Source: Liolophura sinensis
Taxonomy: Eukaryota; Mollusca; Polyplacophora; Chitonida; Chitonidae
Reading direction: 5' to 3'
Length of the DNA: 64,000 bases
NCBI RefSeq assembly: GCF_032854445.1
Contig: NC_088303.1
Location: 9,121,501-9,185,500, forward strand
Shown here: one piece after another, positions 1 through 9,690 of the stretch
How the letters are laid out: each line of letters begins with the position of its first letter
Numbering within the stretch: position 1 is the first letter of the stretch
Program-made: the position numbers and the translations under genes
The notes under the pieces: generated by a model
Seen by the model: only the letters and a program-made list of their open reading frames with translations
The model's database searches: none
What the model was told of the DNA's origin: nothing

Positions 1-21
1 AGGAACCCTACACATGTACCA

Positions 22-240
22 TCAATCTTTGAAAATCACCGTTTTAGTCATACAGTCTAATTCAACTGGGGCCTGTTTTACGAAGCAATCGCAACCTGCG
101 ACTGGTGTAACTCCACGGTAACATACAGTGAGGGGATACGTTTCTGTTGGCGCAGTGTTGCAACAGTTTTGTAGTTCGGGGTCCACTGCCCTAAAGACCT
201 GCTCAGGTTGTTCCTCTTGGTCACTTAGTTTGGCGGCCAT
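22..240 (-). CDS. Possible small protein, 72 aa, unrecognised
   Basis: An ATG with a good initiation context (AAT ATG G) opens a 72-codon frame beginning MAAKLSDQEEQPEQ and ending in TGA. The N-terminal third is acidic and hydrophilic; the rest carries six cysteines, including CC and CDC pairs, with no signal peptide or membrane segment. The reading frame is biased away from repeats and looks more protein-like than other short ORFs nearby, but I do not recognise a family. It could be a first exon whose continuation lies beyond the left edge: a GTACAT donor-like site sits just past the stop. It could also be chance. Confidence 0.25.
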   Translation of the reverse strand: MAAKLSDQEEQPEQVFRAVDPELQNCCNTAPTETYPLTVCYRGVTPVAGCDCFVKQAPVELDCMTKTVIFKD

Positions 241-956
241 ATTGGAACTAATGGAACGGATCCTTCTAAAATATGATATGATATGCATTTAGTGCGATAC
301 CTTTTACACTTTGAAAAAGAAAATCTGTTAAAACTTTAGAAGGTCGTCACTAGTCGAATATATAACATTGTATAAAATTCTAAAAATTAACTGCGGTGAT
401 TTTTGTCAAAGTGGTCAAAGTGTTCAACGTTTCACTGGAATTTGCACGAAATTCATAGGGGTTGAACCATTTTAAGCTACCATCAATAGTGATTTAAAGA
501 CATCACCCTATTTCAGATATAGGAATTTAAGCCCATTCATTTAACCCAAACAGAGACGAACTAGACAATATTAGTTCTATGCTCTTTAACCGCCTAGTTA
601 AGTGTCCACGATTTCCCAGAATGGCTTTTGTATCGTATAATATGCCAGCATCGCTGTGTTGCTGGTAAACCACCAAACCACTTATTTTTGACTGAGATTC
701 AGCGTGTGATTCAAGTCGTAGCAAGATAAGTCCCTGTCGCTTAGTATACATGACAAGGTCTCTAGCTCACATCATACAAAAAGCCCTACTAAAACATGCT
801 TTGGTAGAGTTAAATTGTTACTGTCTGTTTTTCTATAATAGAATATGTTAAACATGCACACAAGCAATATACATCAGGCTACATTCCTCTAGACTTACCA
901 TTTAGAAAAGATAGGGATACGGGAGAGCCATCTTTGAAATAAGTATGTTGTCCTTA

Positions 957-1068
957 ATTTATTTACTTATTTTATTTTATTGGTGCTTTACGCCGTGCAC
1001 TGAAAAATATTTCACTTATACGACAGCTCCCAGCATTATATATGGTGGTGAAATCCTATCCCCGCCTC
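957..1068 (-). mobile_element. SINE-A fragment (3' half)
   Basis: Matches the tail half of SINE-A in reverse: TTATTTTATTGG, GCTTTACGCCGT, then a diverged TTCACTTATACGACAG. It is cut off before the tRNA-related head. Confidence 0.75.
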
Positions 1069-1672
1069 AACTGTTCGGGCACCTTGGTTTAAATAATCGG
1101 TTGATGTCGCACGTAGGGTCACTTTGCTGGTGAATTTCTATGCGACATAAAATAGCATGCATGGAGATTAACATCACGGCGACTTTACGGCTGTGGTTTA
1201 CTTTTCCGTCTCCTTCATCCATAAAAATAACAACCGTTGTATGAACAAAAAAATGAGCACAAATCGAAAAATAAAATTCGAAATCTACCTTCATGTACCT
1301 CTTCCCGAAAGTGCGTCAAAACAACGAGCTATATTACTTAAATAAACCTGAGTTGTGAAGCATGTTAGAACTCGTATCGTAGGTGCTACTGTTTACACTT
1401 TAAACACTAAGTAGGTGTTAGCTAGGTGTTTAGTTGGGTTTCATGTCATGTCCGTTTCAGAATTAAATTACACATTACCCTGAACTCTACAGCTTTCGAG
1501 TCTCAGTTCAGGAAATTGACTATATAGTTACATATTTGTTCCTTGTCTTTCTTATACGATCACTGTAAAAGTGATATAATCCTTGCTGAAAGGCATGCAC
1601 TGATACAACCAATGATAACATCATAGCTGAAATCCTCTCGTGCAGATCGATATTCTGTCCATAGTCGTAGTC

Positions 1673-1738
1673 AAAAAAAAAAAAAAAAAAAAAAAATACA
1701 AAAATAAAAATACAAAAAAATACGAAAAAAAAAAAAAC
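1673..1738. repeat. A-rich simple tract
   Basis: Sixty-odd bases of almost pure A broken by occasional T, C or G. It may be the decayed poly(A) end of a retroposed element, but no attached element can be recognised. Confidence 0.9.
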
Positions 1739-1925
1739 GGCTACATACTAATATGTGTTTTAATATAGCTAAAATTTGCAGTGGTGCGAGAACTGAATAA
1801 TGAAAGTGTAAGATTTTTCACAATCGTTTTCTTGGCTGATCGGTTATATATTCCTTTACAAGTATTGAAATATTCGACGCTGTTTCGGCCACGGGTTTTC
1901 AAGTCACGAGGTATGTCATGGAGCA

Positions 1926-2191
1926 TTGCGGGCCTCCGTGGCTCAGTTGGTTAGCGCGCTAGCGCAGCGTAATGACCCAGGAGTTTCTCGACCAATGCGG
2001 TCGCTGTGAGTTCAAGTCCAGCTCATGCTGTCTTCCTCTCCGGCCGTACGTGGGAAGATCTGCCAGCAGCCTGCGGATGGTCGTGGGTTTCCCCCGGGCT
2101 GTGCCCGGTTTCCACCCACCATAATGCTGACCGCCGTCGTCTAAGTGAAATATTCTTGAGTACGGCGTAAAACACCAATCAAATATATAAA
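1926..2191 (+). mobile_element. SINE-A, nearly full length, with target-site duplication
   Basis: This is a reference copy of the commonest repeat in the window, here called SINE-A. The head is tRNA-related (CCTCCGTGGCTCAGTTGG as an A-box region; GAGTTCAAGTCC as a B-box region). The body follows with CTCATGCTG, CCGGCCGTACGTGGGAAG, CCTGCGGATGGTCGTGGG and CCCACCATAATGCTG. The tail is GTGAAATATTCTTGAGTACG, then GTAAAACACCAATCAAAT. A 10-bp direct repeat, TCATGGAGCA, flanks it (1916-1925 and 2192-2201), as expected for LINE-driven insertion. Long ORFs crossing it on the minus strand are read-through of the repeat. Confidence 0.92.
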
Positions 2192-2592
2192 TCATGGAGC
2201 ACTGGTTTAGTACAGGCTCTCGTGACCATAACCGCCGTCCTACAATTGACACATTCATGAGCACGGCCTTAAGCAAAAGTCCAGCAGTGTATTGGGGATA
2301 GTACGTGACATACCACGTATGTCCCAGATCTGTTACGTGCATACATATGCATATATAAAGTATCAGACTGAAACATGTCATATTAAGTGCATCATATCAT
2401 ATTTGGTCATCGACACCTTAACAGCTGTGGAAAATTCCATAATCGTGAACCGCAAGTAATTCTGTTACACGTGTACAAATTAATACATGGCACGTTAAGC
2501 ATTGCCAAAATTTAGGAGGTCAAAGTCCAGTCAACAGTAGAGCTGTCTTACTCCGATATTTTCTAACCCAACCATTCCTATATATGCGTATG

Positions 2593-2601
2593 TATATATA
2601 A
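2593..2601 (+). promoter_or_regulatory. Candidate TATA box for the methyltransferase gene
   Basis: TATATATAA lies about 55 bases before the ATG of the NNMT-like gene. This spacing would allow a short 5' UTR of roughly 25-30 bases. The surrounding sequence is AT-rich, so chance is possible. Confidence 0.35.
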
Positions 2602-2655
2602 CACCTTATAGCAGAATTGTGGCAAGCTCAGATGAGGCTCTTGTTGGTGTAAATC

Positions 2656-5600
2656 ATGGAGAACCCAAAGTATACTGCAGACTACAGCAAGTTTGACCCA
2701 GAGGCCTACTGCAGTACTAATTTTAGAACCATTGAAGGACCGGTGGGTCAAAAGCAAATGAGACTTTTCATTTTTGATTCTCTTCAGGAAATCTATAATT
2801 CTGGTAAGTCTTTAATTTTGCGTATACTCTCCGTCATCTATAGTAATAATAGCCTACATGCACGTGTCCGTAACTAACCTCTTACCAGCCATATTGTGTT
2901 TTGTCTGGAAATCAAGCCATTACGTCAGATACATTGCAATGGAGGACAATAGCTAAATTTATTTATTTGATTAGCCTAGACTTTTTCAACCATATGGCGG
3001 CACTCTGAAAAAGTTTGGTAGCTCGGGATGTAAACAGGATGAGGAAAGTTTAAGAATGGAGGAAGCCGGAGTAAAATCACCGTCCTTCGTTAGGTAACTC
3101 ATAAAACTCGTCACATAATCCCAAAGCCGATTTTGGATTTGAACACGCGACCTCTGTTATATAAGCTGACGATATTATCATTCATTCGGCGACATTTGAG
3201 GTACCGGGTCGATAGCACAGTTGGTAAAGCGTCCGCTTCGGGAGCGGTAGATGAAGGGTCAATCCTAGGTAGGGTCACACCTAAGAGGAATTTGTAATTT
3301 TCGCGCTTGGCGTTCAGCATTAAGGGGATAGTGCAACAAGTGGTTGGCCCGTATCAGTAAAATGGCTCGGGTGGGGCAACTCACTTGTCTTCGGTAAGTC
3401 GTCTCAGTGAAGCAGCAATAGATAAATTTATTTATTTGACTGGTGTTTTACGCCGTACTGAAGAATATTTCAGTTCTACGACAGCGGCCAGAATTATGGT
3501 GGGTGGAAACCTGGCACAGGACGCGGGGAAACCAACGACCATCCGCAGGTTCCTGACAGACCTTCCCACGTACGGCCGGAGAGGAAGCCAGCATGAGCTG
3601 GTCTTGAACTCACAGCGACCGCATTGGTGGGAGGCCCCTGCGTCACTACGCTGCGCTAGCGCGCGCCAGCGTGCTAACCGACTGAGCCACGGAGGCCCCA
3701 GCAATAGATAAAAGAGCGGTGGAAATCCCTCCTGCAACAAGGAGGTACATAAAATGCATAACAACACTCTACTGAAAAATTGTTAAATATGACGTTAAAG
3801 CCCAAGCACTTACTCGTCATTTGAGAGAAAAGTTGTTAAGTACGACCTAAAACCCCAAGCATTCCTTCTCATTTATAAATCTTACATATATGTTATATGT
3901 GTTTCATCTTAGGTGAAATATCCGGCGAAATGCTTCTGGACGTGGGCACCGGACCAACTGTGTATAATTTAACCAGCGCTGCTCCTCACTTCTCTAACAT
4001 CTACCTCAGTGATTTTAGCGAAGTCAATCGGAACGCCGTCTGGCGGTGGCTGATAAACGATCCACAGGCCAATGACTCTTCTCACTTCTTTGAATACGTA
4101 AGCGGTCGTCAGAAAAAAGGGTAAGGAGCGTTAATATTCACAGAAAACAACTTGCACTGACCAATAACTGCTGCATGTCAGCTGCATATAAGTTGTATAT
4201 AACTTTTCCAGTGCCTATAGATAAAGATTGTAAAATCGATAGTCTTGGCCTAGGAGAGGCATGTAACACATGTAGCATCTCTCTGTATTATCATCATTAG
4301 TTTGCTGTTTCGCAAGTCATATGGCGCTCTTGTCATTTGTAGCATCTGTTATATTCTATTTCTTATATTAGAGAATCGCCTATATTCAGCTGCCCGTAAA
4401 ATCAGTCATACTTGCTACCAAAATTGCCTTTAGTTAGTGACACGAAACATCGCAAGCTCTACACATTGATATGTTGGAAGTTCATAGTCTTGCAATGGAC
4501 ATCAAAATAAAACACTTTTTCTAATTCATAATATTGAACTTCATAAGATTAGTTTCGTCACCAAGAACTCATTGCCTTGGGTGACGTCATAATTATTTAA
4601 AAAACAGTGACATGCTGGGGAATGGGCGTGGAGAGTAATTTGTTTCACAATAGGTACATCAACATGCGGTAAGAACAAACAGTACTCAGTAACACATCCT
4701 ACACGACACCCTCAGTTAATAGACTACATTGTTTTTTTATAACAAAATGTCCTAACATCCAGCTTTAAAACCATACTTCTGTGAGATAATATACTACAAC
4801 AGATAAAATTATATTCATTTACTAAGGTTATATTATACCAAAACGTGTAAACAATTTCAAATATGGCAGAGGCAGAAACAGGGTTTACAGTAAGATCGAT
4901 AGCAATTTAGGAAACTGGTGTTGCCCTCCGTCAAAACATGTTGAACTCCGCCCAGTATCCAGCATGGCACTGGTTTTTGAATAATTATAACGTCTTTTGG
5001 ATGCAATGGGTTTTTGCAATCGAAATGGGGCTTATGAATTTTAACATTATGAATTAGAAAAAATGTTCTAACTTCATTTTTACAGGTGTAGAGCCTTCGT
5101 TGTTACCTAAGCAGAGCTTCTTCATTCTTCCAAAACGTCGTACTCAACAATTTTTCAGTCATTTGACGACGAAGGAATCATTATGGTGCATGTGCCTCCT
5201 TGTTGCAGGACGGATTTCCACCGCTCTTTTATTTAGTGCTGCTTCACTGAGACGACTTACCGAAGGCAAGTAAGCCGCCCCGCCCGAGCCATTATACTGA
5301 TACGGGTCAACCAGTCGTTGCACTATCCCCTTTATGCTGAACGCCAAGCGAGGAAGTTACAACTTCCTCTTTTAAAGTCTTAGGTGTGACTCGATCAAGG
5401 ATTGATCCTGGATCTACCGGTCTCGAAGCGGACGCTCTACCAACTGTGCTGTCCGGGCACTATCCGGTGTGTGCTTCGTCGTCATGCAGCAAATCATGAG
5501 CTCAATGTTCAGACGTTTAACGGATGAAAATTCTATAAAAGAACATCATTCTGTCAAGAGTTCCAGTAAACATTTGATGTAATTGTCTGTTATAGTAAAC

Positions 5601-6558
5601 ATTTGATGTAATTGTGTGTTGCCGTAAAACATTTCATGTAATGTCTGGTATGGTATATATTTAATGTAATTGTCTGTTATAGTATACATTTGATGTAATT
5701 GTCTGTTACCGTAAACATTTGATGTGATTGTCTGTTACAGTCAACCTTTGATGTAATTGTCTGTTACAGTAAACAGTTGATGTAATTGTCTGTTAGTCGA
5801 CATTTGATATAATTGTAACAATCAACATCCGATTTTATATACGACTATAAATCTTTAGCTGCGGCTATATAAGCAGCTCTGTAAGTCAATCTTTTTGTCT
5901 GCCGGTCGGCCAGTCAAATTTTAACATCATGACTTTTCATCAATCATTCATTTATGGAGGGCCTGAGTGCAATTAAGACGGCACGAAATGGGCCTCTACA
6001 TATTGAGGGATCTCGCACCTATTGTTATTTTACAATTGTTCTAATTACACTTTCGTTGTGATTTTTCCTTGCCGCGATGGCAGTTATAAAGTAACTTCTG
6101 CTTGTGCATCTGTTCTCAGAACTGCTTCCTCATGCTTGGAAGACGACTTACGCAGCCGGATCAAAGGTATTCTACATTGCGACATGACGCAACCAAACCC
6201 TTTGTTTCCATCGATGTTTCCCCCATTTGACGCCATCAGCTCGAGTCTTTGCCTCGACGTTGTTCCCTCTGGTACCTTGGTCGGCTACCAAGCAGCGGCG
6301 AAGAATGTAACGTCACTTCTCCGTCCCGGGGGTTGGGTGGTCCTGGTTGGCTCATTGGGCTGTAACTTTTACCGCTTCGGTAATTGTCGATATCCTGCTA
6401 TTCCAATGACGTCATCAAATCTAAAGCAAATCTGGACGGATATCGGGTTCACGATAAAAGTTTGGAAGCAATACGACATGACTGAAGCGGACATGGCTGT
6501 TAACCAAACTTCTGATTCAAAAGGAATGTTTTGTATGGCTGCTAAGAAAGAAAACTGA
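2656..6558 (+). CDS. NNMT/PNMT/INMT-family S-adenosylmethionine methyltransferase
   Basis: Three exons join in frame: 2656-2803 (phase 1), 3913-4120 (phase 2) and 6084-6558, all GT-AG, giving 276 aa, close to the ~265-280 aa of the family. The family transfers a methyl group from SAM to small amines in the cytosol. Exon 1 has the family opening (DYSKFDPEAYCSTNF). Exon 2 starts with SAM-binding motif I, LLDVGTGPTVYN (D59-G63), then LSDFSEVNR. Exon 3 has CDMTQPNPLF, SSLCLDVV, LLRPGGWVVLVG and the C-terminal GMFCMAAKK. As I recall the family, vertebrate NNMT has an Asp in the strand after LLKPGG that binds nicotinamide; here the strand reads VLVGSLG, more like PNMT but without the PNMT glutamates. 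The substrate is therefore unknown. Intron 1 holds a nested SINE pair; intron 2 holds a foldback element, a SINE and a 29-bp minisatellite. Confidence 0.92.
3202..3836 (+). mobile_element. SINE-B copy interrupted by a SINE-A
   Basis: The tRNA-like head is TAGCACAGTTGGTAAAGCGT then CCGCTTCGGGAGCGGTAG. The body has GGATAGTGCAACAAGTGG, CCCGTATCAG, TCTTCGGTAAGTCGTCTCAG, and after the interruption AGAGCGGTGGAAATCC and CTGCAACAAGGAGG. The tail is ACTGAAAAATTGTTAA...GACGTTAAAGCCCAAGC. A second, separate tail-like unit (GTTGTTAAGTACGACC then AAAACCCCAAGC) follows at about 3830-3875. The element is split at 3427-3699 by the SINE-A. Confidence 0.88.
3427..3699 (-). mobile_element. SINE-A nested inside SINE-B
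   Basis: Nearly full-length, in reverse orientation, from TTTATTTATTTGAC to the head end GAGCCACGGAGGCCCC. It is bracketed by a perfect 13-bp duplication, AGCAATAGATAAA (3414-3426 and 3700-3712), which is sequence of the host SINE-B. Near the head there is a small local duplication of GCGCGCCAGCGTGC. Confidence 0.93.
4511..5066. mobile_element. Foldback element with ~125-bp inverted arms
   Basis: The stretch at about 4511-4637 aligns without gaps to the reverse complement of about 4937-5066, roughly three bases in four matching. Shared blocks in arm orientation include TTTTTCTAATTCATAAT, TTCATAAG, ATAATTATT and CATGCTGG, then TGGGCG. Between the arms lies about 300 bp of AT-rich sequence with no ORF. 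This structure fits a non-autonomous DNA element of MITE/foldback type. I could not find a clear target-site duplication. Confidence 0.65.
5136..5463 (-). mobile_element. SINE-B, near full length
   Basis: Reverse-orientation copy with the head CAGCACAGTTGGTAGAGCGT, the body (GGATAGTGCAACGACTGG, CTTGCCTTCGGTAAGTCG, TCCTGCAACAAGGAGGCACA) and tail up to GTTGAGTACGACGTT, where it stops short of the usual AAACCCCAAGC end. Confidence 0.9.
5562..5819. repeat. 29-bp minisatellite, about 9 copies
   Basis: Unit about AGTAAACATTTGATGTAATT then GTCTGTTAC, with point differences and small indels, in intron 2 of the methyltransferase gene. Confidence 0.92.
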
Positions 6559-6944
6559 TCAGTATCCCCCCCACACTTCGTCAATTCGATTGTAGTCCTT
6601 AACCAGTACTGTGAATCAAAAGTATAAAATTTTATTCAGAGTATAGGTTATAGGCTAAAGGCTATGTTTTATTATCGCTATTACCACCCTGTAAGTGTGA
6701 ACGTATAATTATGAAAAGGAAAATTATTACAGGGCTTAACACTATGAACTATACGTTTCATGCTTGGATCGCTTTTATGGGCATGCGTAATGTAAATAAG
6801 TTTGATAAACGTGTTCATCTGAATGGGGTTATTTATACATGAGGAAACTGTTTCCGAAAACAATAGCCAGGTGCGTTCAGCTATAAAGCATGGTCACCAG
6901 TTGTGGTGTAGTTTACACACTGGAACAGATTGGATCAAAATGTG
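6559..6944. other. 3' flank of the methyltransferase gene
   Basis: No second gene is seen. No canonical AATAAA lies within 300 bases of the stop codon; AGTATAAAATTTTATTC at about 6620 is the nearest AT-rich candidate for 3' end formation. Confidence 0.4.
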
Positions 6945-8337
6945 TAACCTACAGTAACTTTCCATGTCCTACTACCATGTGTAACGTACAGTTTTCTATG
7001 TTCTACCACCATGTGTAACTTGTGCTTTTCTATGTTTTACCACCATGTTTACCGCACGCTTTTCAGTTTCTACTACCACGTTAAGTTACAGTTTTCTATG
7101 TTCTACCACCATGCGTAACTTAACATTTTCTATGTTCTACAAACAAGTTTAAGTTACGATTGTCTATGTTCTACCACCTTGTGTAACTTACGCTTCTCCA
7201 TATTCTACTACCATTTGTAATTAGCACTTTTCTAGTTTCTACCACCATGCGTAACTTACGCTTTTCTCTGTTCTACCATCATGTGTAACTTACGCTTTTC
7301 TATGTTCTCCCACCGTGTGTAATCAGCACTTTTCTATTCTCTACCACCATGTGTAACTTTTCTATTTTCTACGATCATGTGTAATTTACCCTTTTCTATG
7401 ATCTATCATCATGTATAACTTATTTTTAATGTTCTACCACCATATGTAAATTGCGCTTTTTTATGTTCTACCGCAATGTATAACTTACAGTTTTCTGTGT
7501 TCTACCACCATGTGTAACTTACTGTTTTCTGTGTTCTACCAACATGTGTGACTTACCCTTTTCTATGTTCTTCCAACATGTGTAACTTAACATTTTCTAT
7601 GTTCTATCAACAATAGTAAGTTACGTTTATCTGTGTTCTACCGCAATGTTTAACTTAGCTTCTCCATGCTCTATTACCATGTGTAACTAGTACTTTTCTA
7701 TATTCTACCACCATGTGTAATTTACATCTTTCTGTGTTCTACCATCATGTTTAACTTATGCTTTCTACGTTCTATCACCATGTGTAGCTTACACTTTTCT
7801 GTGTTCTACCACCATGTGAAACTTATGCTTTTCTATGTTCTACCACCATGTGTAACTTATGCTTTTCTATGTTCTATCAGCATGTTTAACTTATGCTTTT
7901 CTGTTTTCTACCACCATGTGAAACTTATGCTTTTCTATTTTCTACCACCTTGTGTAAGTGATGCTTTTTTATGTTCTACCAGCATGTTTAACTTATGATT
8001 TTCTATGTTTTACCAGCATGTTTAACTTACGCTTTTCCATGTTCTACCGTAATGTATAACGTACGCATTTCTATGTTCTACCAACATGTTTAACTTGTGC
8101 TTTTCCATGTTCTACCGTAATGTGTAACGTACGCATTTCTATGTTCTACCGTCTTGTGTAACGTACTTTTCTCTGTTCTACCGTCATGTGTAACTTACGC
8201 TTTTGTCTGTTCTACCACCATGTGTAACTTACGCTTTTCTATGTTCACCATTGTGTGTAACTTACGCTTTTGTCTGTTCTACCACCATGTGTAACTTACG
8301 CTATTCTATCTTCTACCACCGTGTGTAATCAGCACTA
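6945..8337. repeat. 34-bp minisatellite, about 40 copies
   Basis: Unit about TTCTACCACCATGTGTAACT then TACGCTTTTCTATG. Copies differ by substitutions and occasional loss of a few bases. Short ORFs in it (for example 7747-7998) are the repeat read in an open frame. It lies between the methyltransferase gene and the spacer before HES. Confidence 0.95.
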
Positions 8338-9529
8338 ATAGGGATTGTACGCTTTTGTACTGGCTACTGTACCTAGAAGCAATGGGATTAATTAGACCTG
8401 CTGTCTGTTAGTAATATCTGGGTACATGGTATTAATTTGTAATTTGGAAGTACCCTTAGAGTAAAAACGACACAATGGCGTTTAGCATGACCACACTCAA
8501 CTTATGTGTACCAAACAACGTGTCTGCCTACAGAGATGGCGTACAGACACGTACACAAATGCACAGCTGATATATTAAAGTTGAAGAAACAAACTGAAAT
8601 AAGAGTAAAATGTCTAAAAAAAGTATAGGCTAATGTATAATACTGCTTTGATTCAAGACAAACCTAATGCACGTTCACGGCCGATACCAACTCTCACACA
8701 GTGTGAAGGGCAAGAAAAATGCCGTGTTAGTTGACCAGTAATAATGCATTCAACAAAAAAGTGCTAAAATGTTGAAGGACAAATTTTCGGTGGAACAACA
8801 CGGGTCACTTAAATCATTATCCTCTGTCTGCACAAATTGCATCAGGCGAGCAAGACAACATGACATCATTAAAAGATATGACGTCATTAAGTCTCCAAGG
8901 GCTGGATTGGCTGCACCCGGTAGCCCATGCAATGTTACCTGTGTGGATGTACCATCCAGACCAAGCACATTAGGGGACAGCCCAAGGGCGATACTAGATT
9001 GTCGTATTCAGTTTCCACTCATTCAAAGTTAATGTGTCCCCCCGAGACGTACATGGGGTCTAAAGAGTAAGGAACCGAAAACTTGACAAAAACTTGAAAA
9101 GATTAGAGGTCAGTGCACCGAGTTTAAGGGTCGTGGTTCTAAGTGTAACATTAAGGCCTCTACAGTTCTAAATGTAACACTGAGGCTTCCACTTTTAGGT
9201 TAGTGACAGATGAGCGTCTCTGGCGAAATTTTTTCACTATGCTAAAGAGCCCCGAAAAAGGCCGTATAGGCCTATGTGATCGACAAATTTTAAAATTCCT
9301 AATATAATCTTGCACTCTCTCTAAATACCCATTTCTGTCACCAATTGATCATTATGCTTGATAACGGTATTAATACCTACATGTATCCCGAATCGTCGCT
9401 CACTGAATAAATAGTAGCTGTGATTCATATATTTGCTATGTTTTCCAACACAACTTCTAAATGCCACTGAAAAAGTCAACGCGTTATTTGTTAAAACCAA
9501 AGAGAATCTAGCTATAAATTGTACAGCCA
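8338..9529. other. Spacer with no recognised gene
   Basis: Short ORFs exist on both strands around 8750-9030, but they overlap in opposite directions, lack family motifs and lack consistent splice signals. Confidence 0.5.
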
Positions 9530-9690
9530 AAGCTGTCTATCCCGAAAGAAGACATTCCTGGTTTATTGATAATTATCGATTTCGAAAAAGAGTTTGACTC
9601 AGTCTCTTGGACCTTCCTAGGAAGAGTTCTAGAAATATTTATCTTCGGTATGTCGATAAGGAATTGGGTCAAAGTGACGTACAGATGTGT
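9530..9690 (+). mobile_element. Non-LTR retrotransposon (LINE) reverse-transcriptase relic
   Basis: The frame reads IPGLLIIIDFEKEFDSVSW, followed by a leucine-rich stretch ending IFGMSIRNWVKVTY. This matches the conserved block of LINE reverse transcriptases around the first catalytic aspartate (I-D-F-E-K-x-F-D-S-V-x-W). Only this block survives. The surrounding frames are broken, so the element is dead. Confidence 0.8.

Larger units (their letters stand above)
289..2592. other. Gene-free flank upstream of the methyltransferase gene
   Basis: I see no convincing exon here. The stretch holds a truncated SINE, a long A-rich tract and one nearly full-length SINE, listed separately. The remaining sequence is AT-rich and unremarkable. 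Confidence 0.6.

Noticed and set aside
3385-3767. Protein-like ORFs on both strands
   Set aside because: They lie entirely in the nested SINE-A/SINE-B pair. Similar ORFs at 1959-2381, 19426-19810, 45835-46238 and 58176-58361 are SINE read-through too.
6945-8337. CRISPR-like direct repeats
   Set aside because: Units are contiguous with no unique spacers, in an animal genome; this is a minisatellite.
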